From: Pseudomonas rustica
GTDB taxonomy: Bacteria; Pseudomonadota; Gammaproteobacteria; Pseudomonadales; Pseudomonadaceae
NCBI RefSeq assembly: GCF_018336155.1
Contig: NZ_JAGYHF010000001.1
Coordinates: forward strand, 186,001 to 250,000
DNA: 64,000 bases
Direction: 5' to 3'
The translations under genes and the position numbers were made by a program. The notes beneath the pieces were generated by a model, which was not told the DNA's origin, made no database searches, and saw only the letters and a program-made list of their open reading frames with translations. Shown here one piece after another: positions 50,128 through 58,659 of the stretch; the first letter of the stretch is position 1, and each line of letters begins with the position of its first letter.

Positions 50128-50235
50128 CCCACACCCCGCACTCATGAACAAAAGCCGCCGATTATAGCGATCCCCCCGCGAAGACGCTCGGGTATACTTC
50201 GCCATCCTTTACAAAAGCACTGGAACCGACCCTCG

Positions 50236-51570
50236 ATGCCGAAACCTGCCATTGCGCTCGACTTATTATTGCTGCCGACCTGGCTGGTACCCGTCGAACC
50301 CGCTGGCGTTGTGCTCAAGGAGCATGGCCTGGGCATCCGCGACGGTCGCATCGTGTTTATCGGCCCGCGCGCCGAAGCATTGAAGTGTAACGCCAGCGAA
50401 GTCCGTGAATTGCCGGATGTGCTGCTCGCCCCCGGCCTGATCAATGCGCACGGTCACGCGGCGATGACGCTGTTCCGCGGCCTGGCCGATGATCTGCCGC
50501 TGATGACCTGGCTGGAAAACCACATCTGGCCGGCCGAAGCGAAATGGGTCGATGAAGATTTCGTCCGCGACGGCACTGATCTGGCCATCGCCGAGCAGAT
50601 CAAAGGCGGCATCACCTGCTTCTCGGACATGTACTTCTTCCCGAAAGTCGCCAGCGAGCGCGTGCACAACAGCGGCATTCGCGCGCAAATCGCGATTCCG
50701 ATCCTTGATTTCCCGATCCCGGGCGCGAGCAGTGCCGATGAAGCCATTCGTCAGGGCGTCGAGTTGTTCGGCGACTTGAAGCATCACGAACGCATCAAGA
50801 TCACCTTCGGCCCTCATGCACCGTACACCGTCGGCGACGAGAATCTGGAAAAAATCCGCGTGATCGCCGAGGAGCTGGACGCGTCGATCCACATGCACGT
50901 CCACGAAACTGCGTTCGAAGTCCAGCAAGCTCTGGAGCAGCGTGGCGAACGCCCGCTGGCCCGCCTCGGCCGCCTGGGCCTGCTCGGCCCGCGCTTCCAG
51001 GCCGTGCACATGACCCAGATCAGCGATGATGACCTGGCGTTGCTGGTAGAAAGCAACACCAGCGTGATCCATTGCCCGGAATCCAACCTCAAACTGGCCA
51101 GCGGCTTCTGCCCGGTCGAGCGTTTGTGGCAGGCTGGGGTGAACGTTGCGGTCGGCACCGATGGCGCGGCGAGCAACAATGATCTGGATTTGCTCGGCGA
51201 AACCCGCACCGCTGCGCTGTTGGCGAAAGCCGTCGCCGGTTCGGCCACCGCGCTGGACGCCCATCGTGCGCTGCGCATGGCCACCCTGAACGGCGCACGC
51301 GCGCTGGGCATCGAAGCGCAAGTCGGCTCGCTGGAAATCGGCAAAGCCGCCGACATCGTCGCTTTCGATCTGTCCGGTCTGGCCCAGCAACCGGTGTATG
51401 ACCCGGTGTCGCAGCTTATCTACGCCACCGGCCGCGATTGCGTGAAGCACCTATGGGTCGCCGGCAAACAACTGCTCGACGACCGCCGCCTGACGCGACT
51501 GGACGAAGCACAACTGGGCGCCACCGCCCGGGCCTGGGGCCAGCGCATCAGCGGCCACAAAGAATCGTAA
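50236..51570 (+). CDS. mtaD: 5'-methylthioadenosine/S-adenosylhomocysteine deaminase (TRZ/ATZ amidohydrolase)
   Basis: A 444-residue amidohydrolase. Metal ligands are in [26 protein letters not shown] and [16 protein letters not shown]. In P. aeruginosa the orthologue at the same position deaminates methylthioadenosine to methylthioinosine, feeding an MTIP phosphorylase and then MtnA. ATG 50236 ([14 protein letters not shown]) gives the standard N-terminus. The divergent neighbour mtnA supports the pathway assignment. Confidence 0.92.
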   Translation: MPKPAIALDLLLLPTWLVPVEPAGVVLKEHGLGIRDGRIVFIGPRAEALKCNASEVRELPDVLLAPGLINAHGHAAMTLFRGLADDLPLMTWLENHIWPAEAKWVDEDFVRDGTDLAIAEQIKGGITCFSDMYFFPKVASERVHNSGIRAQIAIPILDFPIPGASSADEAIRQGVELFGDLKHHERIKITFGPHAPYTVGDENLEKIRVIAEELDASIHMHVHETAFEVQQALEQRGERPLARLGRLGLLGPRFQAVHMTQISDDDLALLVESNTSVIHCPESNLKLASGFCPVERLWQAGVNVAVGTDGAASNNDLDLLGETRTAALLAKAVAGSATALDAHRALRMATLNGARALGIEAQVGSLEIGKAADIVAFDLSGLAQQPVYDPVSQLIYATGRDCVKHLWVAGKQLLDDRRLTRLDEAQLGATARAWGQRISGHKES

Positions 51571-51572
51571 AA

Positions 51573-51606
51573 ACCCCGGAACACAAACCGGGGCTACAGC
51601 CTTTTT
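51573..51606 (+). terminator. Weak terminator or attenuator between mtaD and ubiG
   Basis: CCCCGG-AACACAAA-CCGGGG hairpin directly after the mtaD stop, followed by CTACAGCCTTTTTC. The T tract is 9 nt away from the stem, so termination may be partial. Confidence 0.45.
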
Positions 51607-51626
51607 CAAGTTTTAGAGGATTGAAC

Positions 51627-52325
51627 ATGAGTAACGTCGACCACGCCGAAATCGCAAAATTCGAAGCCCTGGCCCATCGCTGGTGGGATCGTGAAAGCGA
51701 ATTCAAACCGCTGCACGACATCAACCCGCTGCGCGTCAACTGGATCGACGAGCGGGTCAATCTGGCCGGCAAGAAAGTCCTCGACGTCGGTTGCGGCGGC
51801 GGCATCCTCAGCGAAGCCATGGCCCAGCGTGGCGCCACGGTGATGGGTATCGACATGGGCGAAGCGCCGCTGGCGGTCGCGCAATTGCATCAGCTTGAGT
51901 CTGGCGTCAACGTCGAATACCGCCAGATCACTGCCGAAGACCTCGCCGAAGAAATGCCTGAGCAGTTCGACGTCGTCACCTGCCTTGAAATGCTCGAGCA
52001 CGTACCGGATCCTTCCTCGGTGATCCGTGCCTGCTTCCGCATGGTCAAACCGGGCGGCCAGGTGTTCTTCTCGACCATCAACCGTAATCCGAAGGCGTAC
52101 CTGTTCGCGATCGTCGGCGCTGAATACATCATGAAGTTGCTGCCGCGCGGCACCCACGACTTCAAGAAATTCATCCGCCCGTCCGAGCTCGGCGCCTGGA
52201 GCCGCATGGCCGGCCTGACCGTCAAAGACATCATCGGCCTGACCTACAACCCGCTGACCAAGCACTACAAACTGGCCAGCGACGTTGACGTCAACTACAT
52301 GATCCAGACCCTGCGCGAGGAGTAA
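51627..52325 (+). CDS. ubiG: Ubiquinone biosynthesis O-methyltransferase
   Basis: SAM-dependent enzyme carrying out both O-methylations of ubiquinone synthesis; 232 residues. SAM motif [15 protein letters not shown], then [13 protein letters not shown]. It starts [20 protein letters not shown] after a TAGAGGA ribosome site. It is followed 4 nt later by mupP, so co-transcription is likely. Confidence 0.97.
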   Translation: MSNVDHAEIAKFEALAHRWWDRESEFKPLHDINPLRVNWIDERVNLAGKKVLDVGCGGGILSEAMAQRGATVMGIDMGEAPLAVAQLHQLESGVNVEYRQITAEDLAEEMPEQFDVVTCLEMLEHVPDPSSVIRACFRMVKPGGQVFFSTINRNPKAYLFAIVGAEYIMKLLPRGTHDFKKFIRPSELGAWSRMAGLTVKDIIGLTYNPLTKHYKLASDVDVNYMIQTLREE

Positions 52326-52329
52326 GCCG

Positions 52330-53001
52330 ATGGCCATCAGAGCGGTTCTCTTCGACATGGACGGCACCCTGCTCGACACGGCGCCGGACTTCATCGCCAT
52401 CTGCCAGGCAATGCGCGCCGATCGCGGCCTGCCGCCGATCAACGACAAGCACATTCGCGACGAGATTTCCGGCGGCGCCAAAGCCATGGTCGCGGTGACG
52501 TTCTCGATGGATCCGGAATCGCCGGGCTTCGAGGAATTGCGCCTTGAGTTCCTTGAGCGCTATCTGGTCGGTTGCGCCGTACACAGCAAGCTGTTCGACG
52601 GCATGGGCGAACTGCTCGCCGACATCGAAAAGGCCAATCTGATCTGGGGCGTGGTGACCAACAAGCCGCTGCGCTTTGCCGAGCCGATCATGCAGCAGTT
52701 GGGGCTGGCAGAACGTTCGGCGCTACTGATCTGCCCGGATCACGTGAAAAACAGCAAGCCGGATCCGGAACCGTTGATCCTTGCGTGCAAGATGCTTGAT
52801 CTGGATCCGTCGACAGTTCTGTTTGTGGGCGATGATCTGCGCGATATCGAATCGGGGCGCGACGCCGGCACGAAAACCGCGGCGGTGACGTTTGGCTACA
52901 TCCACCCGGACGACAACCCGCGGCATTGGGGCGCGGACGTGGTGGTGGATCATCCGTCGGAGCTGCGCAAGGTGCTCGATAGCGCGCTTTGCAGTTGCTG
53001 A
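52330..53001 (+). CDS. mupP: N-acetylmuramic acid 6-phosphate phosphatase (HAD family)
   Basis: A 223-residue HAD phosphatase: [13 protein letters not shown] nucleophile motif, [13 protein letters not shown], and [17 protein letters not shown]. It resembles phosphoglycolate phosphatase, but the gene directly after ubiG in Pseudomonas has been shown to be MupP of the anhydromuropeptide-recycling route. That route bypasses de novo UDP-MurNAc synthesis and contributes to fosfomycin tolerance. The assignment rests on this synteny plus family. Confidence 0.88.
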   Translation: MAIRAVLFDMDGTLLDTAPDFIAICQAMRADRGLPPINDKHIRDEISGGAKAMVAVTFSMDPESPGFEELRLEFLERYLVGCAVHSKLFDGMGELLADIEKANLIWGVVTNKPLRFAEPIMQQLGLAERSALLICPDHVKNSKPDPEPLILACKMLDLDPSTVLFVGDDLRDIESGRDAGTKTAAVTFGYIHPDDNPRHWGADVVVDHPSELRKVLDSALCSC

Positions 53002-53009
53002 TCAAGGTC

Positions 53010-53083
53010 AAAAGATCGCAGCCTGCGGCAGCTCCTACAAATATTTACTGTCCTGTAGGAGCTGCCGCAGGCTGCGATCTTTT
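53010..53083. repeat. Palindromic intergenic repeat, family B copy 3
   Basis: AAAAGATCGCAGCCTGCGGC / GCCGCAGGCTGCGATCTTTT arms, with CAGCTCCTACA and TGTAGGAGCTG inside, around a short AT-rich loop. It fills the mupP-yciK gap and could end mupP transcripts. Confidence 0.87.
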
Positions 53084-53109
53084 AGCTATTAATGGATTGT
53101 GAGGTTTTT

Positions 53110-53850
53110 ATGTTTGATTACTCCGCTCGTCCCGAATTGCTCAAGGATCGGGTCATTCTGGTCACCGGTGCCGGTCGTGGCATTGGCGCGGCTGCGGCGA
53201 AAACCTACGCCGCTCACGGCGCGACCGTGTTGCTGCTGGGCAAGACCGAAGCCAATCTGACGCAGGTCTACGACGACATCGAAGCGGCGGGGCATCCGCA
53301 GCCGGCGGTGATTCCGTTCAACCTCGAAACCGCCCTGCCCCATCAGTACGATGAACTGGCAGCGATGATCGAAGCTGAATTCGGCCACCTCGACGGCCTG
53401 CTGCACAACGCCTCGATCATCGGGCCGCGCACGCCGATCGAGCAGTTGTCCGGCGAGAATTTCATGCGCGTCATGCAGATCAACGTCAACGCCATGTTCA
53501 TGCTGACCAGCACCCTGCTGCCGCTGCTCAAGCTGTCGCAGGATGCTTCTGTTGTCTTTACCTCCAGCAGCGTCGGTCGTAAGGGCCGCGCCTATTGGGG
53601 CGCTTATGGCGTGTCGAAGTTTGCCACCGAAGGTTTGATGCAAACCCTTGCCGACGAACTCGAATCCGTTGCGCCAGTACGCTCCAACAGCATCAACCCC
53701 GGCGCCACTCGCACCAGCATGCGTGCTCAGGCATATCCGGGGGAAAATCCGCTGAACAACCCGACGCCAGAAGAGATCATGCCGGTCTATCTGTATCTGA
53801 TGGGCCCGGACAGCACCGGCATCAACGGCCAGGCTTTCAACGCTCAGTAG
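53110..53850 (+). CDS. YciK-family short-chain dehydrogenase
   Basis: A 246-residue SDR. TGAGRGIGAAAAKTY cofactor motif near residue 18, LLHNASIIGPR, catalytic Ser in FTSSSVGRKG and YGVSKFATEG. It resembles YciK of enterobacteria, whose substrate is unknown. ATG 53110 (MFDYSARPELLKDR) is preferred since GAGG precedes it by 5 nt. The neighbourhood ubiG-mupP-yciK is conserved in Pseudomonas. Confidence 0.9.
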   Translation: MFDYSARPELLKDRVILVTGAGRGIGAAAAKTYAAHGATVLLLGKTEANLTQVYDDIEAAGHPQPAVIPFNLETALPHQYDELAAMIEAEFGHLDGLLHNASIIGPRTPIEQLSGENFMRVMQINVNAMFMLTSTLLPLLKLSQDASVVFTSSSVGRKGRAYWGAYGVSKFATEGLMQTLADELESVAPVRSNSINPGATRTSMRAQAYPGENPLNNPTPEEIMPVYLYLMGPDSTGINGQAFNAQ

Positions 53851-54210
53851 TGCCATACGTCGGCTTTGTTACCGCGGCGGATTCCCGTCGCGGCCAACAT
53901 TTGCCGCTCGCGGCCGTCACAATTTAGTCAATTATCCAGCGCGAATTTTCCCCGCGAGCTCGCAAGCCATTGAATAAGAACGGTTTTAACAAATATGAAC
54001 CGAATGGCACGACTTTCGCTCTAATTTTCCTCAAAGCAAGCCGCGTGAAGGCAATGGGGCGAGGCCGATTTCGATAGCTTACTAATCGTCATCAGGCAGA
54101 CTAAACTTACGCCAAACGTCCTACGGGACTGATGGATCAGTATGACGCGCAGCCCATAGCCGCTCTCACCCAGCCTGTAAGACAGACTTACTGCTAAGGG
54201 TTCACGCCAT
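53851..54210. promoter_or_regulatory. Upstream region of the GGDEF gene
   Basis: A 360-bp gap between the YciK-like SDR and the diguanylate cyclase. It holds a GC-rich hairpin near 53871-53892 (CCGCG...CGCGG) that may end the SDR transcript, and a sigma-54-like site at 54005-54020. The leader after that site is long (about 180 nt). No gene was seen. Confidence 0.5.
54005..54020 (+). promoter_or_regulatory. Sigma-54-like promoter candidate for the diguanylate cyclase
   Basis: TGGCACGACTTTCGCT has GG at 54006-54007 and GC at 54018-54019 with the required spacing. It differs from the TGGCACG-N4-TTGCT consensus at one base. It is about 190 bp before the start codon. Confidence 0.5.
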
Positions 54211-55137
54211 ATGAAATCACCCTCCCAGACCAATGCAATTGACTTCGACAGCGCCAAATTGCAACGCCTGGGCTTCGGTCAACTGCCTCCCTTGCTGGAG
54301 CGACCGACCAGTCTTGCGCAGCTGCGCCAGCAACTGAGCCTGCAACTGCAAACCAGTCTTGAACCGCAACGTATCCTCGGGCTGTTTTTCCGTGAGGTTC
54401 AACGCCTCGTGCCGCTGGACGCCTTGAGCTACGTGCACCAGGGCAGCGACCTGCGCCTGGAGTTCGGCGCTCGTGGTCACCATTCGGTCAGCTACAGCTT
54501 GAGCCACGAAGGCGAGCACATGGGCGAACTGGTGTTCCGCCGCAATCAGCGTTTCAACGAACAGGATCAGGGCAACCTCGAATCACTGCTGTCGTCGCTG
54601 CTGTATCCGATGCGCAACGCCCTGCTCTACCGCGCCGCGACGCAAAGTGCTCTGCGAGATCCGCTGACCGGCGCCGGCAACCGCATTGCCATGGAGCAGA
54701 CCCTGCAACGCGAGATCGACATGTCGCGCCGGCACGGGCAGCCACTGTCTGTGTTGATGCTGGATATCGACCACTTCAAACGCGTCAACGACAGCCATGG
54801 GCACAGCGCCGGTGATGACGTGCTCAAAGCCGTGGCGGCGTCGATCAAGGGTCAGTTGCGCAACGTCGACATGGTCTTTCGTTATGGCGGTGAAGAGTTT
54901 TTGATTCTGCTGTCGAACACCAGCCGCGAGGCGGCGGCGATGGTTGGCGAGCGACTGCGTTATGCGGCGCAGGCTGCCGAGTATTACGCCGATGGCCAGT
55001 TGATCGAGTTGACGGTGAGTCTGGGTTGTTCGACGCTGCTGCCGGGGGAATCGGCGGAGAGCCTGTTGCGCCGCGCGGACAGTGCGCTGTATGTGGCCAA
55101 GCGCGAAGGTCGTAACCGCTTGGCAATGGCGGGCTAG
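54211..55137 (+). CDS. Diguanylate cyclase (GGDEF domain)
   Basis: A 308-residue cytoplasmic protein making c-di-GMP. Residues about 30-140 are a GAF-like sensor region (LGLFFREVQRLVPLDALSYV). Residues about 148-308 are GGDEF with active site GGEEF (about 226) and an intact inhibitory RxxD site (RNVD, five residues before GGEEF). No transmembrane or signal segments. It starts MKSPSQTNAIDFDS. A homologous single-domain GGDEF gene follows the yciK-like gene in P. aeruginosa too. The signal sensed is unknown. Confidence 0.92.
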   Translation: MKSPSQTNAIDFDSAKLQRLGFGQLPPLLERPTSLAQLRQQLSLQLQTSLEPQRILGLFFREVQRLVPLDALSYVHQGSDLRLEFGARGHHSVSYSLSHEGEHMGELVFRRNQRFNEQDQGNLESLLSSLLYPMRNALLYRAATQSALRDPLTGAGNRIAMEQTLQREIDMSRRHGQPLSVLMLDIDHFKRVNDSHGHSAGDDVLKAVAASIKGQLRNVDMVFRYGGEEFLILLSNTSREAAAMVGERLRYAAQAAEYYADGQLIELTVSLGCSTLLPGESAESLLRRADSALYVAKREGRNRLAMAG

Positions 55138-55160
55138 GATTTTACCTACAGCACAAAACA

Positions 55161-55255
55161 GTGTGGGAGCGGGCTTGCTCGCGAAGGCATAGTGTCAGTC
55201 AGCAAATCAGTTGACTGACACACCGCTTTCGCGAGCAAGCCCGCTCCCACATTTT
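55161..55255. repeat. Palindromic intergenic repeat, family C copy 2
   Basis: GTGGGAGCGGGCTTGCTCGC and GCGAGCAAGCCCGCTCCCAC form about 24-bp arms, with an inner TGTCAGTCA...TGACTGACA pair. It fills the convergent gap between the GGDEF gene and the TenA-like gene and may terminate both. Confidence 0.87.
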
Positions 55256-56050
55256 TTATTGCGTAACTACAGCCCTGCGCTCACGGCTTACAAGCAATCG
55301 CTCGGACGTTTCCAGTTGCATGCACCGTTCGAGGAACAGGTACATATAGTCGTAGCTCTTGCACACCGCCTGACGCAGCTCGGTCTGCAAGGCCTTGCTC
55401 GGGTTCATCCCCGCCAGCGTGCAGATGATCTCCAGCGCCTCCCATGGATGCGCATCATCGTACTGCGCATGCATCTTCAGCCACTTCATCGCGCGCTTGC
55501 GATCCTCTTCCGGGAACGCGGCGGCGTAGACGCCCGTGGAACACACCACCGCTGACCACTCACCCGTTGCGCCTTCAATTGCATAGTTAGTGGCGGCAAT
55601 GGCCACGATCAGCGAATCGGCGGAACTGGTGTGCCAGCACCAATGACTCAAGGCATGCAGTTCCGGCGGCACTTGTTGTGCTTGCAGGTCTTCGAGACTG
55701 ACACCGTGCGCGCGACTCCAGTGCACCCAATAATCGGCGTGGTTGAGTTCGACGCGGATATTGCGCATCAACCAGCGCCGCGCCATGTCTTCACCCGGAT
55801 GCCGGGCAAACTTGGTTTTGGTCAGGTTCTGCGCCATGTACAACGCGAACTGCTCAACTACCGGCCAGCCCCCGACAAGGTACTGACGCATGGTTTTTGC
55901 GCTGAGCTTGTTATCACGCATGCGCAGGTACAACTCATGTTCGACAACCCGGCGCTTGCTCTCGCTGCAATCCTCAATGAGCTGTTGTGCCCAGGCAGGA
56001 TAACTTGCAGCTTCCATGAGTGGTCCGGTTCGGTTGAATGTGTCGATCAC
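55256..56050 (-). CDS. TenA/PqqC-like iron-containing redox enzyme family protein
   Basis: A 264-residue, mainly helical soluble protein of the heme-oxygenase-like/TenA superfamily. Potential metal ligands occur in the usual spacing: VVEHELYLRM, VELNHADYWVHW and HAQYDDAHPWEALE. Pseudomonads often annotate it as TenA-type regulator, but the fold suggests an enzyme. It is convergent with the GGDEF gene and 47 nt downstream of the RbdA-like gene on the same strand. Function is unproven. Confidence 0.75.
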   Translation of the reverse strand: MIDTFNRTGPLMEAASYPAWAQQLIEDCSESKRRVVEHELYLRMRDNKLSAKTMRQYLVGGWPVVEQFALYMAQNLTKTKFARHPGEDMARRWLMRNIRVELNHADYWVHWSRAHGVSLEDLQAQQVPPELHALSHWCWHTSSADSLIVAIAATNYAIEGATGEWSAVVCSTGVYAAAFPEEDRKRAMKWLKMHAQYDDAHPWEALEIICTLAGMNPSKALQTELRQAVCKSYDYMYLFLERCMQLETSERLLVSRERRAVVTQ

Positions 56051-56096
56051 TGTTCGGCTCCTTTTGATTTGTGATTATAAGGATCGGCAAGAGATT

Positions 56097-58556
56097 TCAA
56101 CGGAACGTGCCAGGCGCTTTGAATAACAGCGGTTGCGGTCTGGCGGGCCGACTTTGCAAACTGTCACAGGTAAACAACTGCGGACGCTCAATAACGTAAC
56201 CCTGAGCGTAATCAACTCCGATCTCAAGCAAGGCTTGTTCGATCTGGGTTGTTTCAACAAATTCGGCAATTGTCTGCTTACCCATGACATGCCCGATGTG
56301 ATTGATCACTTCGACCATTGCGCGGTTAATCGGGTCGTCCAGCATATCCTTTACGAAACTCCCGTCGATCTTCAGGAAGTCTACAGGTAAATGTTTCAAG
56401 TAAGCGAATGAAGACATTCCGGCACAAAAGTCATCCAGCGAAAAGTAACAACCTAAGCCTTTGAGTTCATTAATAAAACGTATTGCACTGCCTAAATTTG
56501 AAATAGCACTGGTTTCTGTAATTTCAAAACAAATCATTTCAGGCGGGATGGCATAGTTAACAAACTGTTCCCTCAGGAAGTGCAAAAACGCGTCATCTCC
56601 TATAGTAATGCCTGACAGATTAATCGCACACATCGCCAACGGGCCTTCATGTTCTTCTGCAATACATTGAGCAATAACCTTAAATACGTTTTGCACAACC
56701 CAACGATCTAACTGACTCATCAATCCATAACGTTCAGCGGCCGGAATGAAACTGTCCGGAAGAATCATCCGGCCGGATTCATCATGCAGGCGCAGCAAAA
56801 TTTCGATGTGCGCGCGGCCATCCTGAATGCCGCCCAGCGGAGCGATTTCCTGGGCGTACAGGCAGAAGCGGTTTTCCTCCAGTGCCATGTGCAAGCGTTG
56901 CACCCAGGCCATCTCGCCGAAGCGCAGGGACAGCTCCGAATCGTCGGCGTGATAGACCTGCACCCGATTGCGGCCCTTTTCCTTGGCCATGTAGCAGGCC
57001 ATGTCGGCGGCGCGCAGCGACGCTTCGAGGGTGGTCGGCGTCTGACCGACATGCACCAGGCCGATACTGACGGTGGTCAGAAATGGCCGGCCCTTCCACA
57101 CGAAATGCAGGTTCTGCACGGTCTGGCGCAGGCTGTCGGCGATCTTCTCCGCTGCCTCCAGCGCGCAGTTCTCCAGCAAGATCCCGAACTCATCGCCACC
57201 CAGCCGCGCCAGGGTGTCGCCCTCGCGCAGGCCTGATTGCAGCAACGCGCAGATATGCCGCAACAACTCATCGCCCGCCGCGTGACCGCAGGTGTCGTTG
57301 ACCAGTTTGAACTGGTCGAGATCGAGGAACATCAGCGCATGTCGCCCGCCCTGCCGCGAGAGATTGTGCAGCGCTTGCTCCAGGCGATATTCGAACTCGC
57401 GACGGTTGGCCAGCCCGGTCAGCGCATCGTGGGTCGCCTGCCACGACAGATTGGCGATGTATTGCCGCTCCTGGGTCATGTCGTGCAACACCAGCACCGT
57501 ACCGCTGACTTTGCCGGCATTACGGATTGGCGCGCCGACCAGCGTCACCGACACCGTGCTGCCGTCGAGTCGCTGAATCAGTTTGGAGTGTTCGCTGCCA
57601 CCACTGAGCTGGCCGCTGAGAATGTGTTCAATCAGCGTCAGCCCTTCGGCCTGCGCGTTGTCATCGAGCAAATTGAACAATGCCGCCAACGGCAAGCCGG
57701 CAGCCTGCTCGGCTTTCCAGTGGGTCAGGGCCTCGGCAGCCGGGTTCATATAATCGATAGCGCCGTCGACATCGGTGGTAATCACCCCGTCGCCAATCGA
57801 ATGCAGCGTGACATGCGCACGATCTTTTTCCAGTTGCAGGGCTTCGGCAAACGCGTGGCGTTGTTTGAGCAACTTGCGTGTGCGCAACAGCGCCAGCACG
57901 ATCAACCCCAGCGCGGTGGCGAGATTGGTAAACAGCAACAGCCGCAGAATCACCCGCGAGCCTTCACCCAAAGCATCACTGAACGCTTTGGCCGCCGGCG
58001 TCACGCCGTCGTTGATATCAAAAATCTGCGCTTTCCAGAGGCGAACATCCGCATCGGACGCGGTGTTCTCGGTGATGCTGTGGTGCATCTCGCGAGCCAC
58101 GTTATCCAGCTCCACCAGATAGGCATCGCCCACCGTCCAGCGGTCGATCGCCCTTTCCAGATAACTGAAATGACGAAAATTGAGGTACAGCCAGATCAGG
58201 CTGGAGACGTCATCCGGGTGGTTGCCACCCTTGAGAATGCCTTCACGCGCGGATTCCAGATCCGGCGGCTGACGATCCAGGGCGACGCGCAATTGATGAC
58301 CGCCCTGCGGCACGGCAATGGCGTCCTGATACTTGAGGAAGATCGCCTCGTCACGACTGTCGGCGTACAGGTTGAGGTAATAAATGGCGTCTTTCTGACC
58401 TTTCGACCACAGGCTCTCGCCCGCCACGTAACCACGCACGGCCGACAGGACATAAAGACTCACACCGCCCAATAACGCCTGAAACAACACGACGGCAATG
58501 AAAGGCCAGACGATGCCCAACAAACGTGGCGTTCCGAGCGTCCGCTTTTGCTTCAT
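56097..58556 (-). CDS. rbdA: RbdA-like PAS-GGDEF-EAL c-di-GMP protein
   Basis: An 819-residue inner-membrane protein with two membrane helices (about 20-40 and 185-205) enclosing a periplasmic sensor. It then has PAS (about 245-355, DVDGAIDYMNPAAEALTHWK), GGDEF (RLGGDEFGILL near 454, RxxD site REGD intact) and EAL. The EAL motif reads EIL (near 585), with FEITETSAISN and LDDFCAGMSSFAYLK retained. Length and neighbours (ABC exporter, DsbA-like, trhO, bolA-like, fumC) match P. aeruginosa RbdA, a regulator of biofilm dispersal. ATG 58556 has AAGGGA 4 nt upstream. Orthology is likely, not proven. Confidence 0.88.
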   Translation of the reverse strand: MKQKRTLGTPRLLGIVWPFIAVVLFQALLGGVSLYVLSAVRGYVAGESLWSKGQKDAIYYLNLYADSRDEAIFLKYQDAIAVPQGGHQLRVALDRQPPDLESAREGILKGGNHPDDVSSLIWLYLNFRHFSYLERAIDRWTVGDAYLVELDNVAREMHHSITENTASDADVRLWKAQIFDINDGVTPAAKAFSDALGEGSRVILRLLLFTNLATALGLIVLALLRTRKLLKQRHAFAEALQLEKDRAHVTLHSIGDGVITTDVDGAIDYMNPAAEALTHWKAEQAAGLPLAALFNLLDDNAQAEGLTLIEHILSGQLSGGSEHSKLIQRLDGSTVSVTLVGAPIRNAGKVSGTVLVLHDMTQERQYIANLSWQATHDALTGLANRREFEYRLEQALHNLSRQGGRHALMFLDLDQFKLVNDTCGHAAGDELLRHICALLQSGLREGDTLARLGGDEFGILLENCALEAAEKIADSLRQTVQNLHFVWKGRPFLTTVSIGLVHVGQTPTTLEASLRAADMACYMAKEKGRNRVQVYHADDSELSLRFGEMAWVQRLHMALEENRFCLYAQEIAPLGGIQDGRAHIEILLRLHDESGRMILPDSFIPAAERYGLMSQLDRWVVQNVFKVIAQCIAEEHEGPLAMCAINLSGITIGDDAFLHFLREQFVNYAIPPEMICFEITETSAISNLGSAIRFINELKGLGCYFSLDDFCAGMSSFAYLKHLPVDFLKIDGSFVKDMLDDPINRAMVEVINHIGHVMGKQTIAEFVETTQIEQALLEIGVDYAQGYVIERPQLFTCDSLQSRPARPQPLLFKAPGTFR

Positions 58557-58659
58557 GGGATCCCTTGTATGGCACTGCCTGATCATCCCTTCCGATCAGA
58601 CCACCTTCCTAGACTAGGAGGCGTTTGGGCTCACGGCAAGCGGCATGGATGCCGATAAC

